Shown in pieces: positions 27,266 through 35,889 of a DNA stretch of 64,000 nucleotides. Each line of letters begins with the position of its first letter. The stretch's first letter is position 1. Source of the DNA: Gimesia chilikensis (GTDB lineage Bacteria; Planctomycetota; Planctomycetia; Planctomycetales; Planctomycetaceae); contig NZ_VTSR01000007.1 of assembly GCF_008329715.1 (NCBI RefSeq), positions 62,001 through 126,000 on the forward strand. Reading direction: 5' to 3'. Both the position numbers and the translations under genes were made by a program. The notes beneath the pieces were generated by a model, which was not told the origin of the DNA, searched no databases, and saw nothing but the letters and a program-made list of their open reading frames with translations.

Positions 27266-27688
27266 ATGAGCATAGAAGCATTCATCTGGAACTATCGTGA
27301 TGGCGAGCCGATCGGTTTTGATTATGCGACAGTGCGCGAGATACTTTCAACTGACCTGACCGAGTCCCTGGATCAGTACGGCTGTCTGCGGGTCTGGTTT
27401 CAGGAGCCCGATGATGTGGTCGATATTTATCTGGGTGGGAAAGATGCGGCTGAAAGTGGGGATGTCGCTGGGATCATGGTCGCCCGTCCGATCCGGCACC
27501 CCGCATTTCTGGAACGGCTGTTTCAAGTGCTGCAACTGGGTGATGTGATGCTGTTTTATTCCGATGAAACGACGCCGGTCTTCCGCAGCGGTGTGGATGC
27601 GGGTCAATACCCGGCTGATCTGCTGGCACAACTGGGGGAGCCCCGCTACGTCAATGCACCAGAGGAACTGGTTCAACAGGAACCATAA
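27266..27688 (+). CDS. Small hypothetical protein (immunity-like size and context)
   Basis: 140 residues from ATG at 27266. It opens MSIEAFIWNYRDGEPIGFDY and includes CLRVWFQEPDDVVDIYLGG and MLFYSDETTPVFRSG, an acidic alpha/beta protein without signal or membrane segment. The opening is reminiscent of small bacterial immunity-type proteins, but I cannot name a family. Likely co-transcribed with the preceding gene. Confidence 0.55.
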   Translation: MSIEAFIWNYRDGEPIGFDYATVREILSTDLTESLDQYGCLRVWFQEPDDVVDIYLGGKDAAESGDVAGIMVARPIRHPAFLERLFQVLQLGDVMLFYSDETTPVFRSGVDAGQYPADLLAQLGEPRYVNAPEELVQQEP

Positions 27689-27722
27689 AGTGCGAGCGGC
27701 TAGTCCAGTCGCTGTTGCGCGT

Positions 27723-28058
27723 TCAATGTGAGACAGTCTGGGAGAACAGATTGATCACGAGAACTCCGGCGATAATCAGTGCCAGTCCCAGAATGGCGGG
27801 CAAATCCAGTTTCTGCTTGAAGAGAATCAGGCCAACGCAGGAGATGAGCACGATGCCCACGCCGCTCCAGATGGCATATGCGATACCGACGGGGATCAGC
27901 TTCAGGGCCAGGGAGAGAAAATAGAAAGCCCCCAGATAGGTGACCACCGTGATCGCGGTGGGGACCGGCCGCGTGAATTGCTGCGAAGCCTGCAGTGCAG
28001 ATGTGCCGATCACTTCCAGCACGATCGCCACTCCCAGAGCCAGATAACTGGTTAACAT
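27723..28058 (-). CDS. SMR-family small multidrug/guanidinium efflux protein
   Basis: 111 residues with four transmembrane helices. The essential membrane glutamate is E15, in AIVLEVIGTSALQAS. GIAYAIWSGVGIVLI is the conserved third-helix signature, and LAIIGLALIIAG-like sequence forms helix four. Length and motifs fit the EmrE/Qac branch, dual-topology proton antiporters exporting cationic compounds. No guanidine riboswitch was found in the 90 bases upstream. It is the only minus-strand gene in this island. Confidence 0.88.
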   Translation of the reverse strand: MLTSYLALGVAIVLEVIGTSALQASQQFTRPVPTAITVVTYLGAFYFLSLALKLIPVGIAYAIWSGVGIVLISCVGLILFKQKLDLPAILGLALIIAGVLVINLFSQTVSH

Positions 28059-28235
28059 GATTTGCAGTACCCTGTATCAAGAGACGTCTTAAGAATTTCG
28101 AGATGTGACGAACCAGCGAGGTTCAATGGATGTCTAAAGATATCGAATGGCGGTGAACTGTCAATGCTGCGGTAAGTTCTATGGGAAAACGCCGCTGGCT
28201 AAAAGAAATCCGGAAGACAAAGAGGGGAAACGAGC

Positions 28236-28730
28236 ATGTTACTGGGTTTTGGCTGGTGTCAACTGCGGAGCAGTCGTGAAGCCATCAGGGGGGCGAATTT
28301 ATCTGACATTGATCAGATCGATGCGGAAATGGATACCGCAGATCAGAAATTATGGAATGAATTTCGAACATGGATGGAAGTGTCTGCAGAATGTTTTATC
28401 CAGTGGCAACTGTGTGAGTCGTTAAATAATGAAAATGGCCTGCTGACCTGGTGCGTTTCACGTAATCACAGAACGTCTGCAGTGTGGGAGATGCTTGACT
28501 GGATCGTGACACACTGCCCGGGAAGCTATGGTCTGTTTTATTGTCACGACGATGAAGACACGCGGGAGAGAAAATTCCGTGGTCGTCATCCGCAGAAGGA
28601 TTACGACAATGTGTTTCGAGTCCACCGTTTACTGCATGGCGAACTGACAGAACTGACTGATCCGTTCTTTGGACTGGTTCAGGGAAATATTGATCCTGTG
28701 CACCCTTACGATCGGGATGATGAGGAATAA
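28236..28730 (+). CDS. Immunity protein 7 (Imm7)-like protein
   Basis: 164 residues from ATG at 28236 with GAGGGG upstream. The start LLGFGWCQLR, the middle SYGLFYCHDDEDT and the tail YDNVFRVHRLLHGELTELTD, then DPFFGLVQGNIDPVHPYD, match what I know of the Imm7 layout: an opening GW strand, a Y/D-rich turn, N-x-F-x-V and a closing DP...P segment. Imm7-type proteins neutralise cognate polymorphic toxins. No toxin gene is adjacent. An overlapping 92-codon frame starting at 28147 is considered spurious. Confidence 0.6.
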   Translation: MLLGFGWCQLRSSREAIRGANLSDIDQIDAEMDTADQKLWNEFRTWMEVSAECFIQWQLCESLNNENGLLTWCVSRNHRTSAVWEMLDWIVTHCPGSYGLFYCHDDEDTRERKFRGRHPQKDYDNVFRVHRLLHGELTELTDPFFGLVQGNIDPVHPYDRDDEE

Positions 28731-28778
28731 TTCAAGAGAGAAGTACAATAAGAACATCCTGCTCAGGCAACGAGCCGC

Positions 28779-31130
28779 TCATTCCTCTGCAGCGGCTTCG
28801 AGCAGGGCGTCGTTGATGGCCTCTTCGAGGGTTGTCTGGTCGAACGGCTTGTTGATGAGGCGATAGCCTTTCTGGCAGAGATCCGTTTTGAGGGTCTGAT
28901 TGGAATCATAGCCGGTACAAAAGACGATGGGCGGTGATGTGCCCAGTCGGCTGATCTCGTCGTATGCCTCGGTACCGTTCATCAGTGGCATCGAGATGTC
29001 GAAAACAAGGCATTTAATGTCTTCCCGTTCCCGGCGGTAGACTTCCACGGCTGCCCGGCCATTATTTGCGGAGAGGACGTGATATCCCAGGTTCTCCAGC
29101 ATGCGGACGGTGACCCGCATGACGATCGAATCGTCTTCTGCGACCAGAATTGATTTCACCGATTTTGAGCGATTCTGGGTGGCTTTGATATCAAAGCGAT
29201 CGACGACATGTTGTGAAGTGGGGGTATCGTTTTCATCGACGACAGGGATCATGATTTCAAAGCGGGTCCCTTCACCCGGTCGGGATTCGAAGTAGACACT
29301 GCCCCCATGTTCTTCAGCGGTGGAATAAACCATTGCCAGCCCCAGTCCTGTCCCCTGCCCGACTTCCTTGGTGGTGAAGAAGGGGTCAAAGATCCGGTCC
29401 TGAATATTTTCCGGGATACCCGGGCCGGTGTCTTTGACATAAAAGCCGATCCTGGCGTCTTCTGATGTGCTGATCAACCGATCGCCGATAGTGATGGTGC
29501 CTCCGGACGGCATGGCATCGCGCGAGTTCATGCAGAGGTTGAGCAGCGCCTGCCCCAGTACCAGCGGATTGGCCAGGATCTGGGGCAACTGGGGAGAGAG
29601 TTCAAACTCCAGCGAGATGTTTTCAGGGAGCAAGGGACGTAACAGCACGCGCAGGTCGTCAATCACATTTTGAGGATCGCAGGTGATTTTTTCGACTTCT
29701 TCAACGCGACTGAATCGCAGCAGCTGAGTCGTGAGTTTTGCGGCACGATCAATGGCGGTGATGCTCTGGGTCAGATCGGAATGAGCCATGGAATCGGAGG
29801 CGACTTCATCCAGGGCAAAAGTCACGTAGCCGCGAATGGCCTGCAGCAGATTGTTAAACTCGTGCGCGACACCACCGGCCAGTTTCCCGACCGCCTGCAT
29901 GCGGCCACTATGTCTGAGTTGCAGCTCATTCTGGCGTAACGATTCGCGGGCCATCTCCAGTTCGGTAATGTCGATTGAGATTTTCAACAGTCCCGTAGTG
30001 CCATCATAGAGTCTGAGGGGGACTTTACTCGTATCCAGAATTTTCTGTTCCCCGTTAGATGCAACACGGTTTTCAATTTTGTGCATCAATGGCTGACCGC
30101 TTTCGATAATGGAACGATCTTCACTGAGTATATTTTCGGCTTCTTCAGGAGTGGCATGTAATTCACGTTCCGATTTCCCAACAATATGTTCGCGACTGCC
30201 GTACCCAGAGAGTTCAATAAACAGATCGTTACAACCCAGGTAGCGGGATTCAGCATCCTTCCAGGAGACTGCGAATGGAATTACCTCCAGAATCGTCTGC
30301 AGCAGGTCGTTACGTTCATCGAGTAAACGCTGGGTACGTTTCTGTTCCGAAATGTCCAGATGGACGCCTACCATGCGGGTGGGCTTTCCGTGCTGGTCAC
30401 GGGCTACCACCTGACCCCGGGCCATCGTCCAGCGATACTGATCTCGTTCGCATAAGATCCGGTGTTCTGATACGAAATGGTCGTGTTTATCACGCGTTAC
30501 CAGGGCCAGCTGTTGAGTAAACCGATCAACGTCATCCGGATGAATTCGCTTGACCCAGGTTTCGATCTTATGCTCCAGTGTCCCGGGTTCGGCGCCGACC
30601 AGATTTTCCCAGCTTTCGTGGAAATATAGTTCATCGTCGGTCGGGTTCCAGTCCCAGCTGCCGACAAGCCCGCCGGCAAAGGCGAGCAGCAGCCGTTCTG
30701 AATTCTCCTGAGCACGCTTGTTGGCTTCAATCAACCGGTTTTGAAATTCGATGCTCGGCGTGACATCGGTCTGGATCGCCAGGAAACCAGTGTGTATCTC
30801 GTTTTCAAATAAGGGCAGACATTCGATGTAATTCCAGAATGTCTCACCATTTTTCTTGTAATTCAGGATGGTCACATCAAACGGTTCTGTATTGGAAATC
30901 GCGAGATGCATTTCTTCAACGACATGAGCGTCACTGTCGGGGCCCTGCAGGAGTTCTCCCGGCTTTTTTCCCAGCATTTCCTCTGTACTGAAACCAGTAA
31001 TCCGTTCAAATCCCTGATTGATCCAGGTGGTGAACCCTGCTTCGTCGGTGATAATCACTCCGTTGACGGTGCGTTCAATCACCTGTTTCAGGATATTACT
31101 TTCAATGTGTTTGTTAGGGAGCGGGTTCAT
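28779..31130 (-). CDS. PAS-containing hybrid histidine kinase with C-terminal receiver
   Basis: 783 residues. Three PAS domains: the first around ERTVNGVIITDEAGFTTWIN, the second a PAS-PAC with LYFHESWENLVGAEPGTLEH, the third around ILEVIPFAVSWKDAESRYLG. The H-box is GGVAHEFNNLLQAIRGYVTF. The catalytic domain has N (LNLCMNSRDAMPSGG), G1 (YVKDTGPGIP) and G2 (GQGTGLGLAM). The receiver at the end has acidic pairs AEDD, phosphoacceptor in FDISMPLMNG and K in INKPFD. Cytoplasmic, no membrane helix. Its ATG overlaps the stop of the HDOD gene as ATGA, so the two are an operon and may share phosphoryl flow. Confidence 0.92.
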   Translation of the reverse strand: MNPLPNKHIESNILKQVIERTVNGVIITDEAGFTTWINQGFERITGFSTEEMLGKKPGELLQGPDSDAHVVEEMHLAISNTEPFDVTILNYKKNGETFWNYIECLPLFENEIHTGFLAIQTDVTPSIEFQNRLIEANKRAQENSERLLLAFAGGLVGSWDWNPTDDELYFHESWENLVGAEPGTLEHKIETWVKRIHPDDVDRFTQQLALVTRDKHDHFVSEHRILCERDQYRWTMARGQVVARDQHGKPTRMVGVHLDISEQKRTQRLLDERNDLLQTILEVIPFAVSWKDAESRYLGCNDLFIELSGYGSREHIVGKSERELHATPEEAENILSEDRSIIESGQPLMHKIENRVASNGEQKILDTSKVPLRLYDGTTGLLKISIDITELEMARESLRQNELQLRHSGRMQAVGKLAGGVAHEFNNLLQAIRGYVTFALDEVASDSMAHSDLTQSITAIDRAAKLTTQLLRFSRVEEVEKITCDPQNVIDDLRVLLRPLLPENISLEFELSPQLPQILANPLVLGQALLNLCMNSRDAMPSGGTITIGDRLISTSEDARIGFYVKDTGPGIPENIQDRIFDPFFTTKEVGQGTGLGLAMVYSTAEEHGGSVYFESRPGEGTRFEIMIPVVDENDTPTSQHVVDRFDIKATQNRSKSVKSILVAEDDSIVMRVTVRMLENLGYHVLSANNGRAAVEVYRREREDIKCLVFDISMPLMNGTEAYDEISRLGTSPPIVFCTGYDSNQTLKTDLCQKGYRLINKPFDQTTLEEAINDALLEAAAEE

Positions 31131-32884
31131 ACCTGTTGCTCATCGCCTTCCTGGAATTGAGTGGCAATGGCTTCTAATTCCTCTGCTGATAAGGGGGGAG
31201 TTCTTAAGATGTCCGACATCTGATTTGATTTATCAATGGCGGTCAGGAAGACATCCTGGGCTTCCATGCGTCCCTTCTGGTAGTACTCTGACAGCAGTTG
31301 ATTCACTTTTAAAATCCGTTGAGGAACTGGCTGGTCACACATTTCGGCGAAGGCTTCCGCAACCCGCATGCAGCGGACGAGCCCCTGTGTCATGATGGGC
31401 AGGTTCAGCTCGTCATCGTCTTGATGGTGGGCATAGACCGGTTGTACGATGGAGAATGGAAAACCCCATGATTGCAGAACCGCTGCTGAGACCATCCCGT
31501 GATCGGTGTTGGTGACCATGTTTTCTGAAGCGGTGAACTGCAATGTCGGGATGCTGCGGACCCGCTTAATGACCCGTTCAAAATAGACTTCGCCGTAGTG
31601 CTCTGCGAGCACCAGGACCCCGATGTCCTGCAGGATTCCCAGCAGGTAGGCCGTTTCGGGCGGGACCGAATCATAATAGCGGGCGATGGATTCCGCGGTG
31701 GCGGCGATCAGGGAGGTTCGTTTCAGGTACCAGTTTCGGAAGTCTTCTGCCCAGGGTTTCATGAGTTTGGAACGTACGGTTCTCAAACCGAGTGAGAGGC
31801 AGATCGCGATGGCCTGCCGGGGGCCGAGCAGAGTGACGATACCTTTGAGGTCCTTCTGCTTGGAAGAAGATGCGACCTGCGAAGAATTACCAACCTTGAT
31901 GAGTTCGGAAGTCAGTCGCGAATCGGTTTCGATTTCTTTGACCAGCTGCGGAATTGAAATTTCGAGCGTGGAGCGAGCGGCATGTTGAGCCAGGCGGGTC
32001 AACACATGAGGGAACGGGGGCACATCAGTGAATTCGGTGATGAGCCTGCGGGCTGCGGGATCAATCATCAGGCAGTGGTGCGAGCGGCGAGAGAGATAGC
32101 CGTATGCCGTGTTTAGAATTTCGGCTTCATCCGTATCGAGTTCAATGGTTTTTTCGACACCCAGACAGCTCTCAATGTCAATCCGGTTAAGCGTGTCACT
32201 GTCTCCCCTGAGGAAAGCCGGGATGTTGATGAGATCGGCATGCAGGCGTTCGACAATCTGATTCCCGCGCAGGAAGCCCGAGATTTCCTGATCAATGATC
32301 AACAGGTCGACCCGTTTTTCATTCACAATTTCCAGGAGATGATCGGTGCTGAGAGCGATGACGACATCCAGGGGCGAATCGGCAGCGGCCAGCACAATTT
32401 TGTGTGTGAATGAGGTGTCGGGACTCAGGATGACGACGTTATGTTTTGATCCGGAGTTCTGTGTATCTGGTGCTGGATCGGGTGTTTTGATCAGGGGTTT
32501 TCTAGACGGTCGGTCCCCCAGAGCCTGAAGCATCTCCTGGGCGAATTGTTTATAATCGATCGGCTTATGGAAGATGTGCTTGATGCCGCGCTTGTTTAAA
32601 TCCTGTTCAATCCGGGGTTCAATGATACCTGTGAGTACGCAGACCAGAGGTTGACAGTCTCCCCTACCTATCAACTGTGTACAAAACGCATGGCCGTTCA
32701 TGCCCGGCATCTTGAGATCGGAGATAACCAGATCGTATTGATGCCGATCGCACATCTGCAAACCAATGCCTGCATCCTCCGTGGTATCACAGTGGAACCC
32801 TGCCTGAGTCAACGCGCGTGCCAGCAACTGTCGTAGCGATGGTTCATCATCTACAATCAGCGCGTGATATTGAAAGGAATTAAT
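31127..32884 (-). CDS. Receiver-HDOD signalling protein, probable AUU start
   Basis: 585 residues if started at ATT 32884. The receiver domain then begins YHALIVDDEPSLRQ with D12-D13, phosphoacceptor D56 (VISDLKMPGMNG) and K in FHKPID. Next comes a second receiver-like region without the acidic pocket (about 150-260), then an HDOD domain (PFPHVLTRLAQHA, TSELIKVGNSS, LLGPRQAIAICLSLGL, AYLLGILQDIGVLVLAEHYG). No ATG, GTG or TTG exists between an in-frame TGA at 32888-32890 and TTG at 32827, and that TTG would delete the acidic pocket. Likely the cognate output of the downstream kinase; HDOD proteins commonly relay signals without catalysis. Confidence 0.82.
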   Translation of the reverse strand: MNSFQYHALIVDDEPSLRQLLARALTQAGFHCDTTEDAGIGLQMCDRHQYDLVISDLKMPGMNGHAFCTQLIGRGDCQPLVCVLTGIIEPRIEQDLNKRGIKHIFHKPIDYKQFAQEMLQALGDRPSRKPLIKTPDPAPDTQNSGSKHNVVILSPDTSFTHKIVLAAADSPLDVVIALSTDHLLEIVNEKRVDLLIIDQEISGFLRGNQIVERLHADLINIPAFLRGDSDTLNRIDIESCLGVEKTIELDTDEAEILNTAYGYLSRRSHHCLMIDPAARRLITEFTDVPPFPHVLTRLAQHAARSTLEISIPQLVKEIETDSRLTSELIKVGNSSQVASSSKQKDLKGIVTLLGPRQAIAICLSLGLRTVRSKLMKPWAEDFRNWYLKRTSLIAATAESIARYYDSVPPETAYLLGILQDIGVLVLAEHYGEVYFERVIKRVRSIPTLQFTASENMVTNTDHGMVSAAVLQSWGFPFSIVQPVYAHHQDDDELNLPIMTQGLVRCMRVAEAFAEMCDQPVPQRILKVNQLLSEYYQKGRMEAQDVFLTAIDKSNQMSDILRTPPLSAEELEAIATQFQEGDEQQV

Positions 32885-32891
32885 TACTCAA

Positions 32892-32897
32892 TCCTCC
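32892..32897 (-). promoter_or_regulatory. Strong ribosome binding site supporting the AUU start
   Basis: GGAGGA on the minus strand, with the last G of GGAGG 8 bases before ATT at 32884. This is the best Shine-Dalgarno match in the region and points to no ATG, GTG or TTG in the frame of the receiver domain. Confidence 0.6.
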
Positions 32898-33473
32898 GAT
32901 TGTCGTTATGACAGTGAGCAGGCTGGTGAAACGGACGGTGCGCTGTCTCATTAGTATTTCACTTGAAACGACCAAACAGAAACAGCCTGATGTCAACAAG
33001 CTGTTCCATGGAAAAGAATTGGTATGAGCGCTACCAGAAATATACTTTCAGTGGTGGTAAACTTCAGAAGTGTCGGAGATGGAGGGCTAAACATCTGAGA
33101 TTTACAGTCAATCAGATCAGGTCACATTTCGTTGAAAATCCATTTCAAGTCGTCTTTCGAAGTTGCGGTCCTGTTGAGGGGAACCTGAATGTGTATTGGC
33201 CAGTCAAATCTCTTTGAAACTGTGTTTTGAATCTGAATCCAGGGTGAGACGCTCAGGGGAAAATCTGCACAGTTGTGGGAAAGACTAGTTCTAATCAAGT
33301 TGACATACAATATTGAACGGATCTTTCTCGGACAGAAATTCATAAAAATACGACCTCGCGAAATGATTTCATAAGAAACATCATCACTGGTGAAGAAGAG
33401 TGAGGATGACACAATTACGAAGTGCGACAATCTGTCTTTCAGTCTCTATACAATGAGGTAAAACCCTCCTGAA
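32898..33473. other. Intergenic region, nothing recognised
   Basis: About 575 bases between divergent expectations: the HDOD gene reads left from its left edge, and the DUF2071 gene ends at its right edge. Two frames of 84 and 102 codons lack ribosome sites and coding-like composition. No clear terminator for either neighbour was seen. Confidence 0.5.
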
Positions 33474-34250
33474 TCAACGGGGAGGGAGATAGATCGTGAA
33501 CTCAGTTTCGTGTTGCAGGAGCACACTGTGGATGGCTGGCTTAACTCCAGATGTGACCAGTCCCATTTCCTCGAGAAGTGAGAAGCGCGCAGAGTCGATA
33601 TTTCCGGCGGTCGTCTGCAGCCGGTCATGCCAGATCTGGTATGTGCCCAGTCGCCCGTCGCGACGATAGTAAAAACCTTTGCGGGGGTGGGTTAAGATCA
33701 CCAGTCCTGTTTCCAGGTCGTCAAAGCCTGCGAGTTCGGTGGGTGGCTGGCCGGTATCCTGTAGTTCGATTTCTGCATCAGCCCAACTGTCAGTTGTCTG
33801 CATGCGATAGCGAGTATAACGGCGTGCTGTCTCGTCGTAGTTACAGTCAAAATGGATCCTGGCGCGGTGCCAGGGAAGTTTCCAGAGATGTCGGGGGATG
33901 GAAACGGTCCAGGAGTCCAGGGACGTACCGATGAACCAGGCCGCGTGTTCGCCGGTTTGGGTGTCGGTGACGTAAACGCGATAGTTCGTCTGGCCGAATC
34001 GCCATTTGATCCAGGGAAAGCGGACGAAGTGGAAGTCCTGATCCATGAAGGGAACCACGGAGAGCAGTGCCCTCTCCTGCCCATCGACTTCCACCAGGTC
34101 GAGTTGGAAGCGGGGATGGATCAACGGGCGAAGTAATGCCGGGTCGATCAGACAGGTGATGATGGCGAAGTGCGCGAGCGTGGTTTCAACATCAATACCA
34201 CGAGCGGGCTGGCGCGCGAGGAGTTCATCATTGAAAGTGAGATTGTCCAT
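33474..34250 (-). CDS. DUF2071 family protein (YqjF-like)
   Basis: 258 residues. The DUF2071 pattern is visible: HFAIITCLIDPALLRPLIHP (usually W...W.vdP..l...lP.gl), then RALLSVVPFMDQDFHF, TNYRVYVTDTQTGEHAAWFI and SLDSWTVSIPRHLWKLP. This fold is related to acetoacetate decarboxylase; the biochemical function is unknown. Soluble, no signal. It is followed at a distance by a small membrane protein gene on the same strand. Confidence 0.8.
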   Translation of the reverse strand: MDNLTFNDELLARQPARGIDVETTLAHFAIITCLIDPALLRPLIHPRFQLDLVEVDGQERALLSVVPFMDQDFHFVRFPWIKWRFGQTNYRVYVTDTQTGEHAAWFIGTSLDSWTVSIPRHLWKLPWHRARIHFDCNYDETARRYTRYRMQTTDSWADAEIELQDTGQPPTELAGFDDLETGLVILTHPRKGFYYRRDGRLGTYQIWHDRLQTTAGNIDSARFSLLEEMGLVTSGVKPAIHSVLLQHETEFTIYLPPR

Positions 34251-34353
34251 CGGAACTGTCTGAAGACGAGGAGCGTGATGTAGCCGGGTCCGGGTATTGT
34301 GTGATCTTTACGGTCGCGAAATTGATGCCGGTTGGTACCTGTGAGGGGGCATG

Positions 34354-34563
34354 TCACTCTCCTTTATCTTTCTCTGCATTTGATTTTGATTTGGGGAGAT
34401 TCAGAAACAGCAGGAGCATCAGTCCCACGGCGAGAATGCCTACGCGGAACAGGAGTTGGGCTGTATTACTGGAGGAACCTTTCATGAACAGGTAGCCGCT
34501 CATGAAAATCATCATCAGGGGAATAAAGAGGCGATAGTTAACGGGCTGCTGTGGATCGCTCAT
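34354..34563 (-). CDS. Small two-helix membrane protein
   Basis: 69 residues from ATG at 34563 (MSDPQQPVNYRLFIPL). Two hydrophobic helices (LFIPLMMIFMSGYLFM and LLFRVGILAVGLMLLLFLNL) and a highly charged tail (KSKSNAEKDKGE). A longer frame upstream adds 26 residues without pattern. Function unknown. Confidence 0.6.
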   Translation of the reverse strand: MSDPQQPVNYRLFIPLMMIFMSGYLFMKGSSSNTAQLLFRVGILAVGLMLLLFLNLPKSKSNAEKDKGE

Positions 34564-35133
34564 GACTGGTCCTGAGAATAGATGACGGAATTCAGAAAGG
34601 ACAATGAATGCTATTCTGGTCGTAGAATGTTCAGTTGTCAACAGGCTTGCCTTGAGTGCGTATTTCTTAAGTTGTCAGAGAGCATCGCGTCGATTCCCTG
34701 TGTTGCTCGGACTCGGTGAAAAATCGGAATCAAATAAGTGATCACTGCGTAAGAATGTCGCGGTGTGGCTTTATTGATTTCAAAACTCGAGATCTATCTA
34801 AGAGGTGGTCGTTACTCAGGCTGTCATGACAGTCTCAATGTGTCCTCTGTTTGATTTGTCTGTTTAGGCGGCATTTTGAGTGCACGTGAAAACGTACTCA
34901 GAATCGATGTGGTGACTCGATGATAATACCGATCCTGTATTGACAATCTGATTCTGAGACATAAACTCCAGTCGCGGTAAGTGTATCGGAACGGATTCCC
35001 TTCAAGCTCACTGATAGCGAGAAAGCCGACAAGACGTCGCCGCTTACCTCGCTCGTCACAGGTCAGTGATCCGAAGAAACGATACGGAGTCGAAACCCGA
35101 CGGTTCGATTTCGATCAGGAAAGGAACCCAACA
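34564..35133. other. Intergenic region with long leader of the CsrA-receiver gene
   Basis: About 570 bases. The right part is in frame with the CsrA gene back to 34981, but the 51 extra residues are Arg-rich and would bury the CsrA N-terminus, so it is treated as 5' leader. The leader has GGA triplets at 35086, 35118 and 35123, the core of CsrA-type binding sites, the last two within the ribosome binding site. Autoregulation is possible. Confidence 0.4.
34940..34967 (+). promoter_or_regulatory. Candidate promoter of the CsrA-receiver fusion gene
   Basis: TTGACA at 34940-34945, a 16-base spacer and TAAACT at 34962-34967. It would give a 5' leader of roughly 160 bases before ATG 35134. The -35 is consensus; the -10 matches four of six positions. 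Confidence 0.4.
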
Positions 35134-35889
35134 ATGCTCGTACTATCGAGACGTCCCGATCAGAAGATCGTATTTCCCTCCATCGGTGTCACGATCAATG
35201 TGCTCAAAGTTCGAGGCGGAGTTGCCAAAATTGGCATCGATGCCCCACGTGAACTGGAGATCTTGAGAGAAGAAGTCGCCACGAATCAAGGAGGCGCGAC
35301 CTCGTCTGCTGACCGACCTTCCATGCTCGTTAATAAAAGTCAGCATGATCTGCGAAACCGGTTGAATACAGCGCGGCTGGCAGTCTATCTGGCCCAGCTA
35401 CAGATTCACCAGGGTGATAACGCTGAGGCGGCTAAAACACTGGAAACCGTGGTGGAAGGCTTTAAAGAAGCCGAGAAAATCATGGCGGCGCAACGCTCAC
35501 CCCAGAAATTGCGCGCCTTGCTGGTTGACGATGATCGCAACGAACGCGAACTTTTAGCCTCCTGCCTGAAATCGTTCGGTTATGATGTCGAGACCGCCGG
35601 CGATGGCGTTGAGGCACTGGAATATCTGCAGGAACATCAACTGCCGGATGTGGTTTTGCTGGATATGGCGATGCCTGTCTGCGATGGCCCCCTGGCAGTT
35701 CGTCACATTCGCGAGACCCCCTGGATGCGAAACCTGAAAGTATTCGGCGTCAGTGGCGCTGATCCTGGTGAAGCCGGCGTGGCCATCGGCCCCGAAGGTG
35801 TGGATGGCTGGTTCAAGAAGCCGCTGGATCCCGCACGCATGATCGGGCAGATTCGCCAGGAAACGTTTGGGTCAATCACCACTGTTTAA
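35134..35889 (+). CDS. CsrA domain fused to an H-box helical segment and a receiver domain
   Basis: 251 residues from ATG 35134 (AGGAAAGGA upstream). Residues 1-50 are a complete CsrA: MLVLSRRPDQKIVF, then IGIDAPRELEILREEV, with R6, R7 and R45-E46 matching the RNA-contact residues R44-E45 of E. coli CsrA after a one-residue insertion. Residues 65-118 form a helical region with H71 in QHDLRNRLNTARLAVYL, like the H-box of histidine kinase dimerisation domains. Residues 125-251 are a receiver with D132-D134, D177, S207 and K229. It appears to be a phosphorylation-controlled post-transcriptional regulator; CsrA homologues are normally about 60-75 residues. It converges on the CheB-CheR gene with a 4-base overlap. 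Confidence 0.88.
   Translation: MLVLSRRPDQKIVFPSIGVTINVLKVRGGVAKIGIDAPRELEILREEVATNQGGATSSADRPSMLVNKSQHDLRNRLNTARLAVYLAQLQIHQGDNAEAAKTLETVVEGFKEAEKIMAAQRSPQKLRALLVDDDRNERELLASCLKSFGYDVETAGDGVEALEYLQEHQLPDVVLLDMAMPVCDGPLAVRHIRETPWMRNLKVFGVSGADPGEAGVAIGPEGVDGWFKKPLDPARMIGQIRQETFGSITTV

Noticed and set aside
28059-28150. Possible guanidine riboswitch before the SMR gene
   Set aside because: The conserved motifs of guanidine riboswitch classes I-III were not found in this short upstream stretch.
28147-28425. 92-codon frame with CQCCG start overlapping the Imm7-like gene
   Set aside because: No ribosome site; the overlapping 164-codon frame has one and carries a recognisable family pattern.
33122-33430. 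102-codon minus-strand frame in the 32.9-33.5 kb gap
   Set aside because: No ribosome site or recognisable motif, low coding-like composition.
34981-35133. N-terminal extension of the CsrA fusion protein
   Set aside because: CsrA must begin at MLVLSRR for its fold; the extension is Arg/Ser-rich and lacks a ribosome site, while ATG 35134 has one.
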